NCBI RefSeq assembly: GCF_003330845.1
Contig: NZ_CP026121.1
Location: 992,001 to 1,056,000 of the forward strand
Direction of reading: 5' to 3'
Source of the DNA: Streptomyces sp. Go-475
Lineage (GTDB): Bacteria; Actinomycetota; Actinomycetes; Streptomycetales; Streptomycetaceae
Length of the DNA stretch: 64,000 nucleotides
Made by a program: the position numbers and the translations under genes. The stretch's first letter is position 1, and every line of letters starts with the position of its first letter. A model generated the notes under the pieces. It made no database searches, had not been told where the DNA came from, and saw only the letters and a program-made list of their open reading frames with translations. Positions 1 through 7,910 of the stretch are shown piece by piece.

Positions 1-1005
1 GCCGACGAGGACTTGGTGTCTCTCGCCTACGCGACGCTGGACCAGGTGCGGAACGGCACGTACCGGTACGCGCCGGCCGGACCGTTCGGGGAGGCGGTCG
101 AGCGGGCGCGGGAGCTGGCCCGGTGGGGGGACTCCGACGGGGCGTGGCGGACCCTGACCGACGCCCTGCCCCTGTGGGAGCCGCTGGGGCCGGACCATCT
201 GGCGCCGCTGGCCTGGGTGGCCGATCCCCTGCTGGGGCCGCTGCTGACTCCGGAGCGGGGCCGGGAGTTGCTGTCCACGCCGAGGGGCGGGCAGGAGGGT
301 GAGGCACCGCGCCCGGGGGCCGGGCTCGACCCGGGCGGCCTGGCGTGGCTCGCGGAGCCGGACCCGGGCAACAACCGCACGTCCTACCGGTTCGTCCTCG
401 TGGAGGGGGTGGAGCCGGAGGAGCTGCCCGGACGCCTCGCGGACGGGGACGGCGCCGTGCTGAACGAACCCATGACCCTCTGGGAGGCGCGCCGCGGGTC
501 GCTGGGCAGCCAGCAGGAGTTCTCGTCCTTCGACGACAGGGCGCTCATGGCGGTGGGCCGGGCCGGCGCCGGCTGGAGCTTCGCCTTCGACGGTGATCCC
601 GCCCCGTTCGACCAGCGGCGGTTCGTCTCGCCGGCCGCGGCCGCCGGCGCCGGCACCCGCGCGGTGGTGGTGTGGAGCGGCCTGAGGCCATGGCACGGGG
701 AGCCGTTCTTCCACCTTTCGGTGGCGCTGGACGGTGTCGAGCAGTACGCGTTCACCCACGCGGACGGAGAGACCCGCCGGAGCGGGGAGATACCGCGGGC
801 GCTGGATCCGAGCCGGTTCTTCGGCGGCGCCCCGGAGGACAGCGCCGAGGTGGAACGGCCGCTGCTGGAAGCGGTGGGCCAGGAGTTCGGTGTGTCGCTG
901 CCGCGTCATGCCATCGTCAACGGACGGCTGCACACGTTCACCACCCGCTCCTGGACGCGTCCGCCGCGGGACGGCGAGACGTACGCGGTGCTCCGGATCG
1001 GGTAG
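1..1005 (+). CDS. Hypothetical protein, 5' end cut by the window edge
   Basis: The reading frame is open from base 1, so the gene almost certainly begins upstream; a TTG at 13 is the first possible start inside the window but has no visible ribosome site. About 330 residues are present and end at a TAG. I do not recognise the family. The protein is soluble-looking, without a signal peptide or membrane segment, and rich in Trp, Phe and acidic residues. The C-terminal third (V-V-V-W-S-G-L, then F-F-H-L-S-V-A-L-D-G) looks like a compact beta-rich domain. Nothing around it suggests a function. The coding call rests on good third-position GC bias and length. Confidence 0.7.
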   Translation, partial: ADEDLVSLAYATLDQVRNGTYRYAPAGPFGEAVERARELARWGDSDGAWRTLTDALPLWEPLGPDHLAPLAWVADPLLGPLLTPERGRELLSTPRGGQEGEAPRPGAGLDPGGLAWLAEPDPGNNRTSYRFVLVEGVEPEELPGRLADGDGAVLNEPMTLWEARRGSLGSQQEFSSFDDRALMAVGRAGAGWSFAFDGDPAPFDQRRFVSPAAAAGAGTRAVVVWSGLRPWHGEPFFHLSVALDGVEQYAFTHADGETRRSGEIPRALDPSRFFGGAPEDSAEVERPLLEAVGQEFGVSLPRHAIVNGRLHTFTTRSWTRPPRDGETYAVLRIG

Positions 1006-1038
1006 ACCGCAGGGGGTCGGTGATCTCCTCGGCCGGGG

Positions 1039-1105
1039 GTGGAGCCGGGGGCGCCGGGCCGGGCGTGGAGCCGGGCCGGGCCGGGCGTGGAGCCTGGCCG
1101 GGCGG
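1039..1105. repeat. Short imperfect direct repeats, GTGGAGCCGGG type
   Basis: Three copies of a unit of about 22-26 bases, each beginning GTGGAGCC and continuing with GGGCCGG runs, start at 1039, 1065 and 1087. They lie in the 195-base gap between the partial gene and the transporter gene. The frame through them could be read as an N-terminal extension of the transporter, but the encoded Gly/Arg/Pro/Glu-rich peptide looks non-coding. Confidence 0.5.
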
Positions 1106-1200
1106 AGACGGCCCGTGCGGCTCCGATCGCGGCGGCGCCCCGGTCCGGCGACCATGGCAGGAGGAGGCCCAGCCGGGTCACACGCCCGCCGATCCGGGAG

Positions 1201-2106
1201 GTGACCACGCTGCACACCGTGCTCCCCGTCGTGTTCGCGGTCTGCGCGGCCTTCAGCAATGCCGTGGCGACGGTGCTGCAACGCAAGGCGGCGCTCACCG
1301 TGCCGCGCTCGGAGGGGTTCCGGGCCGGGCTGATGCTCGATCTCCTGCACCGGCCCGTCTGGCTGGCCGGGATCCTCGCGGTGATCGGCGCCGCCGTCTG
1401 CCAGGCGCTGGCGCTGGCGACCGGGCCGCTGACGATCGTGCAGCCGCTGTTCGTGCTGGAGCTGCCGCTGACCCTCGTCGTCGCCTCGCTGCTGATGCAC
1501 CGGAGGCTGCCGGGCACGGGCTGGCTGGCCATGACGGTGGTGGTGGCGGGGCTGGCGATCGCGCTCGCCGCCGCGTCGCCCACCGGCAACCGCACCCATG
1601 TGGAGCTGGACCGCTGGATCCCCGCGCTCGCCGTGTGCGCGGGGGCGGTGGTGGGCCTCGCCCTGGCCGCCGTCCGCCGCCCGGAGGGCCGGGCCCGGGC
1701 GGCGTTCCTGGGTGCGGCGACGGCGATCAGCTACGCGGTGACGGCGGCGCTGATGAAGGCCGCCACCCACATCCTCGACGACCAGGGGATCCTGGGGTTC
1801 CTCACCGCCTGGCAGACGTACGCGTTCGCCGCGACCGGCGTGTGCGCCCTGTTCCTGCTGGAGAACGCGATGCAGGCCGGTCCGCTGGTCGCCTCGCAGC
1901 CCGCGCTCACCCTCGGCGACGCGCTGGTGAGTCTCGCCCTCGGCATCCTCCTGTACGAGGAGACGGTCCGCTCCGGCTGGTGGCTGCTGCCCCAGCTGTT
2001 CGGTGCGGCGCTGATCGCCGCGGGCGTCCTGGCGCTGGCGCGGATCCCGCTCACCCAGTCGCTGGTGGCGCCGGACGAGGAGCGCCGGCCGGCCGAAGCG
2101 CCCTGA
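1201..2106 (+). CDS. DMT (EamA-like) family multi-pass membrane transporter
   Basis: An integral membrane protein of about 301 residues with roughly nine to ten hydrophobic segments. It begins with a segment containing V-L-P-V-V-F-A-V-C-A-A-F, and each later pair is separated by short basic loops, which is the pattern of drug/metabolite transporters. Substrate is unknown. The GTG at 1201 is chosen because the hydrophobic first helix follows at once; upstream starts would add an unlikely Gly/Arg/Pro-rich tail encoded by a DNA repeat. A GGGAG lies immediately before 1201, so a GTG at 1219 is an alternative. The SDR gene follows after 15 bases and is probably co-transcribed. Confidence 0.75.
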   Translation: MTTLHTVLPVVFAVCAAFSNAVATVLQRKAALTVPRSEGFRAGLMLDLLHRPVWLAGILAVIGAAVCQALALATGPLTIVQPLFVLELPLTLVVASLLMHRRLPGTGWLAMTVVVAGLAIALAAASPTGNRTHVELDRWIPALAVCAGAVVGLALAAVRRPEGRARAAFLGAATAISYAVTAALMKAATHILDDQGILGFLTAWQTYAFAATGVCALFLLENAMQAGPLVASQPALTLGDALVSLALGILLYEETVRSGWWLLPQLFGAALIAAGVLALARIPLTQSLVAPDEERRPAEAP

Positions 2107-2121
2107 GCCAAGGAGGTCACG

Positions 2122-2871
2122 ATGGGACGTCTCGACGAGCAGGTGGCGATCGTCACCGGTGGGGCCGGGGGCATCGGAACAGCGGTGGCCCGCGCCCTCG
2201 CGGCCGAGGGTGCCGCCGTCGTGGTCGCCGACATCCGGGACGCCGAGGGCGCGGACCTGGCGGCACGGCTCGGCGGCCGGGCCCGCTTCACACACCTGGA
2301 CGTCACCAGCGAGGACGACTGGCAGCGGGCCCAGGCCGAGACCGAGCGCGACCTGGGGCCGGTCTCGGTCCTCGCGAACATCGCGGGGATCATCGACTGG
2401 GGCCCGATGGGGGAACAGAGCCCCGAGTCCTTCCGCCGGGTCGTCGACGTCAACCTCACGGGCGCCTGGCTGGGCATGCGCGCCACGGCGCCGTCACTGC
2501 GGCGGGCCGGCGGCGGCGTCATCGTGAACATGTCCTCCCTGTCCGGGCTGATGGCCTACGCCGCCATCGGGGCGTACGCGGCCAGCAAGTGGGGGCTGCG
2601 CGGACTGACCAAGAGCGCCGCGCTGGAACTGGCGCCCGACCGGATCCGGGTCTGCTCCGTGCACCCCGGAGCCATCCGCACCCCCATGACGGCCGGCTTC
2701 GACGACGCGTACACCGCCGGGCAGCCGATCCCCCGCTTCGGCCAGCCCGACGAGGTCGCCCGCATGGTGCTCTTCATCGTCACGGACGCCACCTACTCGA
2801 CGGGCTGCGAGTTCGTCCTGGACGGCGGCATCCTCGCCGGACCACCGGCCGTCCTGGACCCCGACGACTGA
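2122..2871 (+). CDS. SDR-family oxidoreductase (hydroxysteroid/glucose dehydrogenase-like)
   Basis: A 249-residue classical short-chain dehydrogenase. The cofactor motif T12-G-G-A-G-G-I-G19 is followed by an acidic residue at the end of beta 2 (V-A-D37), which predicts NAD preference. N111, S139, Y152 and K156 form the catalytic tetrad, and an N-I-A-G variant of NNAG is at 86-89. The sequence resembles the 3-alpha/20-beta-hydroxysteroid dehydrogenase group, but the substrate cannot be read from sequence. A strong AAGGAGGT precedes the ATG by a normal distance. It follows the transporter gene by 15 bases. The P-G-A-I-R-T-P stretch matches the usual PG motif of this family. Confidence 0.88.
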   Translation: MGRLDEQVAIVTGGAGGIGTAVARALAAEGAAVVVADIRDAEGADLAARLGGRARFTHLDVTSEDDWQRAQAETERDLGPVSVLANIAGIIDWGPMGEQSPESFRRVVDVNLTGAWLGMRATAPSLRRAGGGVIVNMSSLSGLMAYAAIGAYAASKWGLRGLTKSAALELAPDRIRVCSVHPGAIRTPMTAGFDDAYTAGQPIPRFGQPDEVARMVLFIVTDATYSTGCEFVLDGGILAGPPAVLDPDD

Positions 2872-2910
2872 CGACGTCCCGACGGGCGACGACCGGCGGC
2901 CGACGCCCCG

Positions 2911-2972
2911 CCGCGGCCGACCACCCACCGCGGCCGACCACCCTCCGCGGCCGACCACCCTCCGCGGTCGAC
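2911..2972. repeat. 17-bp tandem repeat between convergent genes
   Basis: Three 17-base units of CCGCGGCCGACCACCCW lie head to tail at 2911, 2928 and 2945, followed by a decayed fourth unit. Each contains the palindromes CCGCGG and CGGCCG. The block ends exactly where the convergent glycosylase gene begins its 3' end. It may act as a transcription barrier or simply be a slippage product. Confidence 0.75.
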
Positions 2973-3758
2973 TCAGCCGTCCGGCTGGCACCGCGGGCAC
3001 CACACCGTGCCGCGGCCCCCCATCCGGGACCGGCGCAGTCCGGTGCCGCAGCGCGGGCACCTCGGGTCGCGCTCGTCGCGATGGCCGGTGAGCCAGGAGT
3101 CACGCGGCGGGACGCAGCCCGCGGAGACGGAGGAGCGCAGAGTGCGGCGCATCTCGCTGTACAGGCGACGGCGGTCGGTCTCGGCGAGATCACGCGCCGG
3201 GCGGTCGGGGCGCAGCCGGGCACGCCACAGGATCTCGTCGGCGAGCAGGTTGCCGAGCCCGGCGAGGACGGACTGGTCGGTGAGTGCCGTCTTGAGCGCC
3301 CCGCGCCGCGACGCGAGCACGGACTCGAACTCCCGTCGGTCCACCGCCAGCGCGTCCGGCCCCTGCCGCCCCAGCAGCCGGTCGATGTCGGCCTCGTCGT
3401 GGGCCAGCCACAGCCCCTGGAGCTTGCGCTGGTCACGGAAGCGCAGCTGACGTCCGCCACCCAGGGTGAACAGGACCCGGTCATGCGCCTCCACGGGATC
3501 GTCGGCACGGCCGCAGACCAGCCGGCCCGTCATCCCGAAGTGCAGCACGAGGGTGGGGCCGCCGGTGCGGGCGAGCAGCCACTTGCCGTGCCGCTCCGGC
3601 GTGCCGAACCGCCGCCCCTCCAGCGCGTCCCGCAGGCGCCGGGCGTCGACGCCGTGCAGGACACCCGCGTCCCGCACGTCCACGCCCCGGATGACCCGGC
3701 CTTTCGCGCAGGACTCGAGCACCTGGCGGAACCCCTCGACATCGGGCAGCTCGGGCAT
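2973..3758 (-). CDS. Fpg/Nei-family DNA glycosylase/AP lyase
   Basis: A 261-residue formamidopyrimidine-DNA glycosylase/endonuclease VIII family enzyme that would excise oxidised bases and cut the abasic site. The N-terminus M-P-E-L-P-D-V-E supplies the catalytic Pro2 and Glu3; the mature protein must lose Met. H-F-G-M-T-G-R is the conserved beta-strand motif. The H2TH region follows (T-D-Q-S-V-L-A-G-L-G-N-L-L-A-D-E-I-L). A C-terminal zinc finger uses C234, C237, C254 and C257. It ends convergently with the SDR gene, and the VOC gene lies just upstream on the same strand (10-base gap), so the two may be co-transcribed. Confidence 0.9.
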   Translation of the reverse strand: MPELPDVEGFRQVLESCAKGRVIRGVDVRDAGVLHGVDARRLRDALEGRRFGTPERHGKWLLARTGGPTLVLHFGMTGRLVCGRADDPVEAHDRVLFTLGGGRQLRFRDQRKLQGLWLAHDEADIDRLLGRQGPDALAVDRREFESVLASRRGALKTALTDQSVLAGLGNLLADEILWRARLRPDRPARDLAETDRRRLYSEMRRTLRSSVSAGCVPPRDSWLTGHRDERDPRCPRCGTGLRRSRMGGRGTVWCPRCQPDG

Positions 3759-3768
3759 GGCCGGCGCG

Positions 3769-4140
3769 TCAGGGCTCCTGGAGGACGGAGAGCACGTTCC
3801 CGGCCGGGTCGGTGAACCACGCGATCAGCGGGCCGCCGCCGCGGAAGATGCCCTTCTCGTCCACCTCGAACTGGTCGTACCGCTCGAACCGCACCCCTCT
3901 CCTGCCCAGCTCGTCGACCGCGGCCTCGATGTCGTCGACGGGGAAGTTCAGGACGGTGTACGTCGCCGGGGCGTGGTCCGGCTTGGGGTAGACCAGGATG
4001 TCCCGGTCACCGGCTATGTGCAGGAACAACATGCCGTTGTCCTCGGACACCCGCAGCCCCAGCGTGTCGCCGTAGAAGTCCCTGGCCGCGTCGATGTCGT
4101 CCACGGAGAAGCCGCTGTACGCCTTTGTCTCACCGAACAT
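3769..4140 (-). CDS. VOC/glyoxalase-fold protein
   Basis: A 123-residue single-domain VOC (glyoxalase/bleomycin resistance) protein with the repeated beta-alpha-beta-beta-beta units of the fold: [15 protein letters not shown] at the N-terminus and [13 protein letters not shown] in the second half, ending with the typical [11 protein letters not shown]. Substrate unknown. The ATG at 4140 is chosen because CGGAGGCGATC precedes it. The open frame continues much further upstream on this strand, but that is a shadow. It is probably co-transcribed with the glycosylase gene downstream. Confidence 0.88.
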   Translation of the reverse strand: MFGETKAYSGFSVDDIDAARDFYGDTLGLRVSEDNGMLFLHIAGDRDILVYPKPDHAPATYTVLNFPVDDIEAAVDELGRRGVRFERYDQFEVDEKGIFRGGGPLIAWFTDPAGNVLSVLQEP

Positions 4141-4277
4141 GATCGCCTCCGGAATGGGTCTCCTCTGGTGTCGGACACGGGCATCCCGCCTGGGTTCACG
4201 TGACCGTGTACCGCGTCCGCGGGGAAGTAGACGGAGGCACGGGCGCGGCCGGTCCGCGGGCTGTGGGGTGGCTGGGT

Positions 4278-5219
4278 TCAGCCCACAGGACGCCGGCTTC
4301 TGCGGCGCAGCCAGGCCAGCAGGCCGTGGGCAGGAGCGTGGCCCAGGGGTGCGGGCCGGTCTCCGGGTGGAACCAGGCCTGCGGCCAGGGGCTCCGGAGC
4401 TGATGGTGGTGTCGGGGCCGGGGCCTGCTGCGGGGTCGGGCGTGGGGCCGGTCGCTGCCTGCGCGCCGTCTCCATCGTGTGGGCGAGGTCCGCGCGGAAC
4501 CAGGCCACTTCGTCCGGCTCGCTCGCTGTCATGAGCGTCTCGGCCAGGTCGGCGGCGGGTGAACCCGGTGCGCCGTGTGCCGGGAGCCGGGGGCGGCAGC
4601 GGTCCAGGTGGGCGCGCTCGTAGGGGTCCCCGACGACGTCCGCCACGTCGGCGGGGTCGAGGAAGCAGGCGACGGCCGCGGCCCGCGCCCAGGGGTCGTC
4701 GCCCGCCTGCCGCGTCAGGAATCCGACGTGGCGTCCCCGCCAGTTGCGGGGACGCCGGTCCAGCCCGGCCTTCTGCCCCTCCCGGATCTCCGGGGGTGTG
4801 CGGGCGCCGGTCAGCAGTGGGACGTTGCTCTGCTCGGCCGCGAACTGCTCCAGCTCCTCGGCCAGATACAGCCAGACGACGGTCCGGTATCGGTTGAGGT
4901 AGAAGCGGACGGGAACCAGCAGGCCGTGGCGGGCGAGGTTGGTGAACCTGCTGGGCGCCACGTCCAGGAGCTCGGCGCCCTCGGTGGTGCCGACCGTCGC
5001 GACGCGTCGGCGCAGGTCGTCCGGGAAGGCGTCCCCGGCGCGCAGCCGCTCGATCTCGGCGCGGGCGACACGCCGCCCTCCGCCGCCTTCGTCGGGAACG
5101 GTCCGGATGAGCCCGAGGTTCACCGCCAGGTCGAACTCGCCTCGCCTGAGGCCGAGTTCGCGGGCGGCCCGGCTCGGGGCCCAGCAAAGCCGGTCGGGTC
5201 GGGTGCTGATGCCTGACAT
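4278..5219 (-). CDS. DUF6397-like protein of unknown function
   Basis: A 313-residue soluble protein that I match by overall appearance to the Streptomyces DUF6397 family. The first third has a helix-turn-helix-like look ([16 protein letters not shown], then a second unit near residues 80-95 with [10 protein letters not shown]), suggesting two winged or excisionase-like DNA-binding segments. An acidic middle follows ([15 protein letters not shown]). The last 60 residues are a Pro/Ala-rich tail ending in Arg-rich R-R-R-S-R-R. No catalytic motif is visible. Family assignment is from recall. The 137 bases between this gene and the VOC gene hold no feature I can identify. Confidence 0.7.
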   Translation of the reverse strand: MSGISTRPDRLCWAPSRAARELGLRRGEFDLAVNLGLIRTVPDEGGGGRRVARAEIERLRAGDAFPDDLRRRVATVGTTEGAELLDVAPSRFTNLARHGLLVPVRFYLNRYRTVVWLYLAEELEQFAAEQSNVPLLTGARTPPEIREGQKAGLDRRPRNWRGRHVGFLTRQAGDDPWARAAAVACFLDPADVADVVGDPYERAHLDRCRPRLPAHGAPGSPAADLAETLMTASEPDEVAWFRADLAHTMETARRQRPAPRPTPQQAPAPTPPSAPEPLAAGLVPPGDRPAPLGHAPAHGLLAWLRRRSRRPVG

Positions 5220-5345
5220 GGTCGGTCTCCCCCGTGGAGTCAGCGGCTCGCGCCGTGTGCGGTCGCCGTGAAAAAACCGTAGCCGCTTCGGCGGATCGCG
5301 TGGCGAGCCTGTGGATAACTCCGCGGGGGATGACGAATGCGCAGG

Positions 5346-5759
5346 TCAGACGTCTGTTATGGGTTTGCGTTCGGGCTGGCGCGCATCCACGTCGAGATGC
5401 TCGCCGACCCGGTTGACCAGCAGCGTCATCTCGTAGGCGATCTGCCCGATGTCGGCCTCGGCGCCGCTGAGGACGCACAGGCAACTGCCCGTGCCCGCCG
5501 CGGTGACGAAGAGCACCGCGTCGTCGAACTCGATCATCGTCTGGCGTACGCTGCCCGCCCCGAAGTGCCGTCCCGAACCCTTGGCCAGGCTGTGCAACCC
5601 GGACGACACGGCCGCGAGGTGCTCCGCGTCCTCGCGGCGCAGTCCCGTACTCGCGCCCGTCACCAGGCCGTCGTTGGACAGCACCAGCGCGTGCCGCACC
5701 TCGTGGACTCGCTCGGTCAGGTCGTCCAGCAGCCAGTCGAGCCCCTGGTTGTGCGCCAT
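5346..5759 (-). CDS. Roadblock/LC7-domain protein, lone CvnB paralogue
   Basis: A 137-residue roadblock/LC7 domain protein of the type found as the second gene of conservons. The opening G-L-D-W-L-L-D-D-L, the central [11 protein letters not shown] and [17 protein letters not shown] are shared almost word for word with the CvnB at 7473-7910. It would dimerise and could bind a small Ras-like GTPase such as the conservon CvnD. It stands alone, separated from the conservon by a plus-strand gene. A GGGGAG site precedes the ATG. It is divergent from the PPOX gene with about 100 bases between them. Confidence 0.88.
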   Translation of the reverse strand: MAHNQGLDWLLDDLTERVHEVRHALVLSNDGLVTGASTGLRREDAEHLAAVSSGLHSLAKGSGRHFGAGSVRQTMIEFDDAVLFVTAAGTGSCLCVLSGAEADIGQIAYEMTLLVNRVGEHLDVDARQPERKPITDV

Positions 5760-5863
5760 GTCCCGATCTCCCCGTTTTCTCCCCGTGCGATTCTCCTCCT
5801 GGCCGGAGGATCTCCACGCCAGCCTTCCCCACGACCGCTGTCGGGGCAAGGAGGATGGGAGCC

Positions 5864-6292
5864 ATGGCAGAGAAGATGACCGACGCGCAATGGCGGGAGT
5901 TCGTTTCGTACGGCACCCGCACCGGAAAGCTCTCCACGGTACGGGCCGACGGGAGCCCGCACGTGACCCCGGTCTGGTTCGTGCTGGACGGGGACGAGTT
6001 GGTGTTCAACACCGGCAAGGACAGCGTGAAGGGGCGCAATATCGCCCGGGACGGCCGGGTCGCGCTGTGCGTGGACGACGACCGGCCGCCGTACTCCTTC
6101 GTGGTGCTGCGGGGTCACGCCCGCGTCTCGGAGGACCTGGACGAGATACGGCGGTGGGCCACCCGCATCGGCGCCCGGTACATGGGTGAGGACCGCGCCG
6201 AGGAGTTCGGGGCCCGCAACGGCGTCCCGGGTGAACTCCTCGTCCGCGTCAGCATCGACCGGGTGCTGGCGGAGCGGGACGTGGCGGACTGA
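5864..6292 (+). CDS. PPOX-class F420-dependent flavin/deazaflavin oxidoreductase
   Basis: A 142-residue split-barrel protein of the pyridoxamine-phosphate-oxidase-like, F420-binding class. [19 protein letters not shown] is the hallmark beta-hairpin, followed by [14 protein letters not shown] that would hold the cofactor phosphate. Such proteins reduce or bind F420 or flavin; the substrate is unknown. AAGGAGG at 5848-5854 sits 9 bases before the ATG at 5864; the ATG at 5855 touches the ribosome site and is unlikely. Divergent from the lone roadblock gene and convergent with the conservon GTPase gene. Confidence 0.88.
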   Translation: MAEKMTDAQWREFVSYGTRTGKLSTVRADGSPHVTPVWFVLDGDELVFNTGKDSVKGRNIARDGRVALCVDDDRPPYSFVVLRGHARVSEDLDEIRRWATRIGARYMGEDRAEEFGARNGVPGELLVRVSIDRVLAERDVAD

Positions 6293-6349
6293 CCACGCGG
6301 GCCCGCGGCGGGCAGCCGGCCGCCGCGGGAGCGGACGTCGGCGCCCCGG

Positions 6350-6955
6350 TCAGCCGACCGAGTCGAGGAGCCGGGCGGTGTGCATCCGCCCGGCGTACTC
6401 GACCAGACGGATCAGGACCTCTTTCCCCGAGTCGCGGTCCCGGGCGTCGCACAGCACCACAGGGGTGCCCTGGTCGAGGTCGAGGGCGCGCGAGACGTCG
6501 GGGGCGCCGTGCCGCCGGGCGCCCGCGAAGCAGTTGACGGCGACCACGAACGGGATGCGCCGGTGCTCGAAGTAGTCGACCGCCGGGAAGCAGTCCTCGA
6601 GCCGGCGGGTGTCGGCGAGGACCACCGCACCGAGCGCTCCCTGCGACAACTCGTCCCACAGGAACCAGAAGCGGTCCTGCCCCGGTGTGCCGAACAGGTA
6701 CAGGGAGAGGCCGGACCGGATGGTGATGCGCCCGAAGTCCATGGCGACGGTCGTGGTGGTCTTGTGGTCCACCCCTTCCGTGTCGTCCACCGACTGGCCC
6801 GCCTCGCTGAGCAGTTCCTCGGTGCGCAGCGGCCGGATCTCGCTGACGGCTCCCACCAGGGTGGTCTTGCCCACGCCGAATCCACCGGCGACCAGAATCT
6901 TCAGCGCCAGCGCGGCGGTCTCGCCGTCCGCGGCGTCGGAGTGCTCGGAGACCAT
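6350..6955 (-). CDS. cvnD: Conservon GTPase CvnD (ATP/GTP-binding protein)
   Basis: A 201-residue MglA/Ras-like GTPase, last gene of the conservon. The P-loop is G24-G-F-G-V-G-K-T31. The switch region K-T-T-T-T-V-A-M-D-F-G-R (about 65-76) and F-G-T-P-G-Q (89-93) follow. The base-recognition motif is degenerate (V-A-V-N-C-F-A instead of N-K-x-D), as is usual for CvnD. In S. coelicolor the CvnA-D proteins are known to form a membrane-associated signalling complex resembling eukaryotic G-protein systems. The gene lies 84 bases after cvnC; that gap contains two imperfect copies of a GTACGGG-TGTGC repeat. The ribosome site is weak. Confidence 0.9.
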   Translation of the reverse strand: MVSEHSDAADGETAALALKILVAGGFGVGKTTLVGAVSEIRPLRTEELLSEAGQSVDDTEGVDHKTTTTVAMDFGRITIRSGLSLYLFGTPGQDRFWFLWDELSQGALGAVVLADTRRLEDCFPAVDYFEHRRIPFVVAVNCFAGARRHGAPDVSRALDLDQGTPVVLCDARDRDSGKEVLIRLVEYAGRMHTARLLDSVG

Positions 6956-7039
6956 TGATCACTTCTCTCGGGAGGGCCGGCAACGGGTGGCGTGTGTACG
7001 GGCTGGGTGTGCATGCGTACGGGTGGGGTGTGCGTTCAT

Positions 7040-7450
7040 CTACAGCGCTCTCAGTCCCTCGATCACCTCGCGCAGGATGCGTTCGTCGGGCAGCTGCGCG
7101 GGTGGTACGGGGCGGCTGACGGTGACGCAGCCGAGTTCCAGGAGGTCGCCGAGGAGGACCCTGACCACGCCCACGGGCAGGTCCGCCCCGGCGGCGAGTT
7201 CGGCGACCGACTGGGTCTCCGTGCGGCACAGGCCGATCAGGGTCCGGTGTTCCGGGCCGAGCAGGGCCTCGTCCGCGCCGGGCGCGCCCGGGTCCAGCGT
7301 GACCAGGGCGATGAGGTCGAACCGCACGCCCGTGGGGCCGGGTTGGGTGCGTCCGCCCGTCATGGCGTAGGGGCGCACGAGGGGGCCGGCCTCGTGGTCG
7401 TACCACTGGCTTCCCTGCTCGCGCGGGGTGCCCGTCATGTCCTCGGTCAT
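7040..7450 (-). CDS. cvnC: Conservon DUF742 protein CvnC
   Basis: A 136-residue DUF742 protein. The family signature is clear: W-Y-D-H-E-A-G-P-L-V-R-P-Y-A-M-T-G-G-R-T near residues 16-35, then F-D-L-I-A-L-V. The C-terminal half is a winged-helix-like segment (T-Q-S-V-A-E-L-A-A-G-A-D-L-P-V-G-V-V-R-V-L-L-G-D-L) and could bind DNA or a partner. A GGAGGG lies about 10 bases before the ATG at 7450; an in-frame ATG at 7438 is an alternative. cvnB ends 22 bases upstream, so the genes are one transcription unit. Confidence 0.9.
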   Translation of the reverse strand: MTEDMTGTPREQGSQWYDHEAGPLVRPYAMTGGRTQPGPTGVRFDLIALVTLDPGAPGADEALLGPEHRTLIGLCRTETQSVAELAAGADLPVGVVRVLLGDLLELGCVTVSRPVPPAQLPDERILREVIEGLRAL

Positions 7451-7472
7451 CTGCGCGGACCGCCCTCCCGGC

Positions 7473-7910
7473 TCATCCGGCGGCGGGGGGCCGCGCGCCG
7501 ACGCGGGGCGCCGTGCCGAGGTGCTCGCCGACCCGCTTGACCAGGCGTGCCATCTCGTACGCCACGAGTCCGATGTCCGCGGTCACGGCGGTGAGGAGGG
7601 CGAGGCAGGAGCCGTCGCCCGCGGCGGCCACGAACAGGAAGCCCTCGTCCATCTCCACCATGGTCTGGCGGACGCCGCCGGCACCGAAGTGCCGTCCCGC
7701 TCCCTTGGCGAGGCTGTGGAAGCCCGAGGCGACCGCGGCCAGGTGCTCGGCGTCCTCGCGGCGCAGGTCGCTCGAGGCGCCCACGGCGAGGCCGTCGTTG
7801 GACAGCACCACGGCGTGCCGTATCTCGCTCACGCGGAGCACCATGTCGTCCAGCAGCCAGTCGAGTTCGCCGGAGGGCCGGGCGGTCCGTGTGCTCGGGT
7901 CCTGGATCAT
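7473..7910 (-). CDS. cvnB: Conservon roadblock/LC7 protein CvnB
   Basis: A 145-residue roadblock/LC7 domain protein. It starts with a short polar tail and then G-E-L-D-W-L-L-D-D-M, and carries V-V-L-S-N-D-G-L and A-K-G-A-G-R-H-F-G-A-G-G-V-R-Q-T-M, the core of the fold. In conservons it binds the CvnA kinase and the CvnD GTPase. Its start codon overlaps the cvnA stop in an ATGA (7907-7910), so translation is coupled to the kinase. A second, closely similar roadblock gene lies at 5346-5759, which raises the possibility of partner exchange. Confidence 0.92.
   Translation of the reverse strand: MIQDPSTRTARPSGELDWLLDDMVLRVSEIRHAVVLSNDGLAVGASSDLRREDAEHLAAVASGFHSLAKGAGRHFGAGGVRQTMVEMDEGFLFVAAAGDGSCLALLTAVTADIGLVAYEMARLVKRVGEHLGTAPRVGARPPAAG

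Noticed and set aside
1039..1200. Longer N-terminus for the DMT transporter starting at 1039
   Set aside because: The extra residues are a Gly/Arg/Pro-rich read-through of a DNA repeat with no similarity to a transporter N-terminus; the first membrane helix follows directly after 1201.
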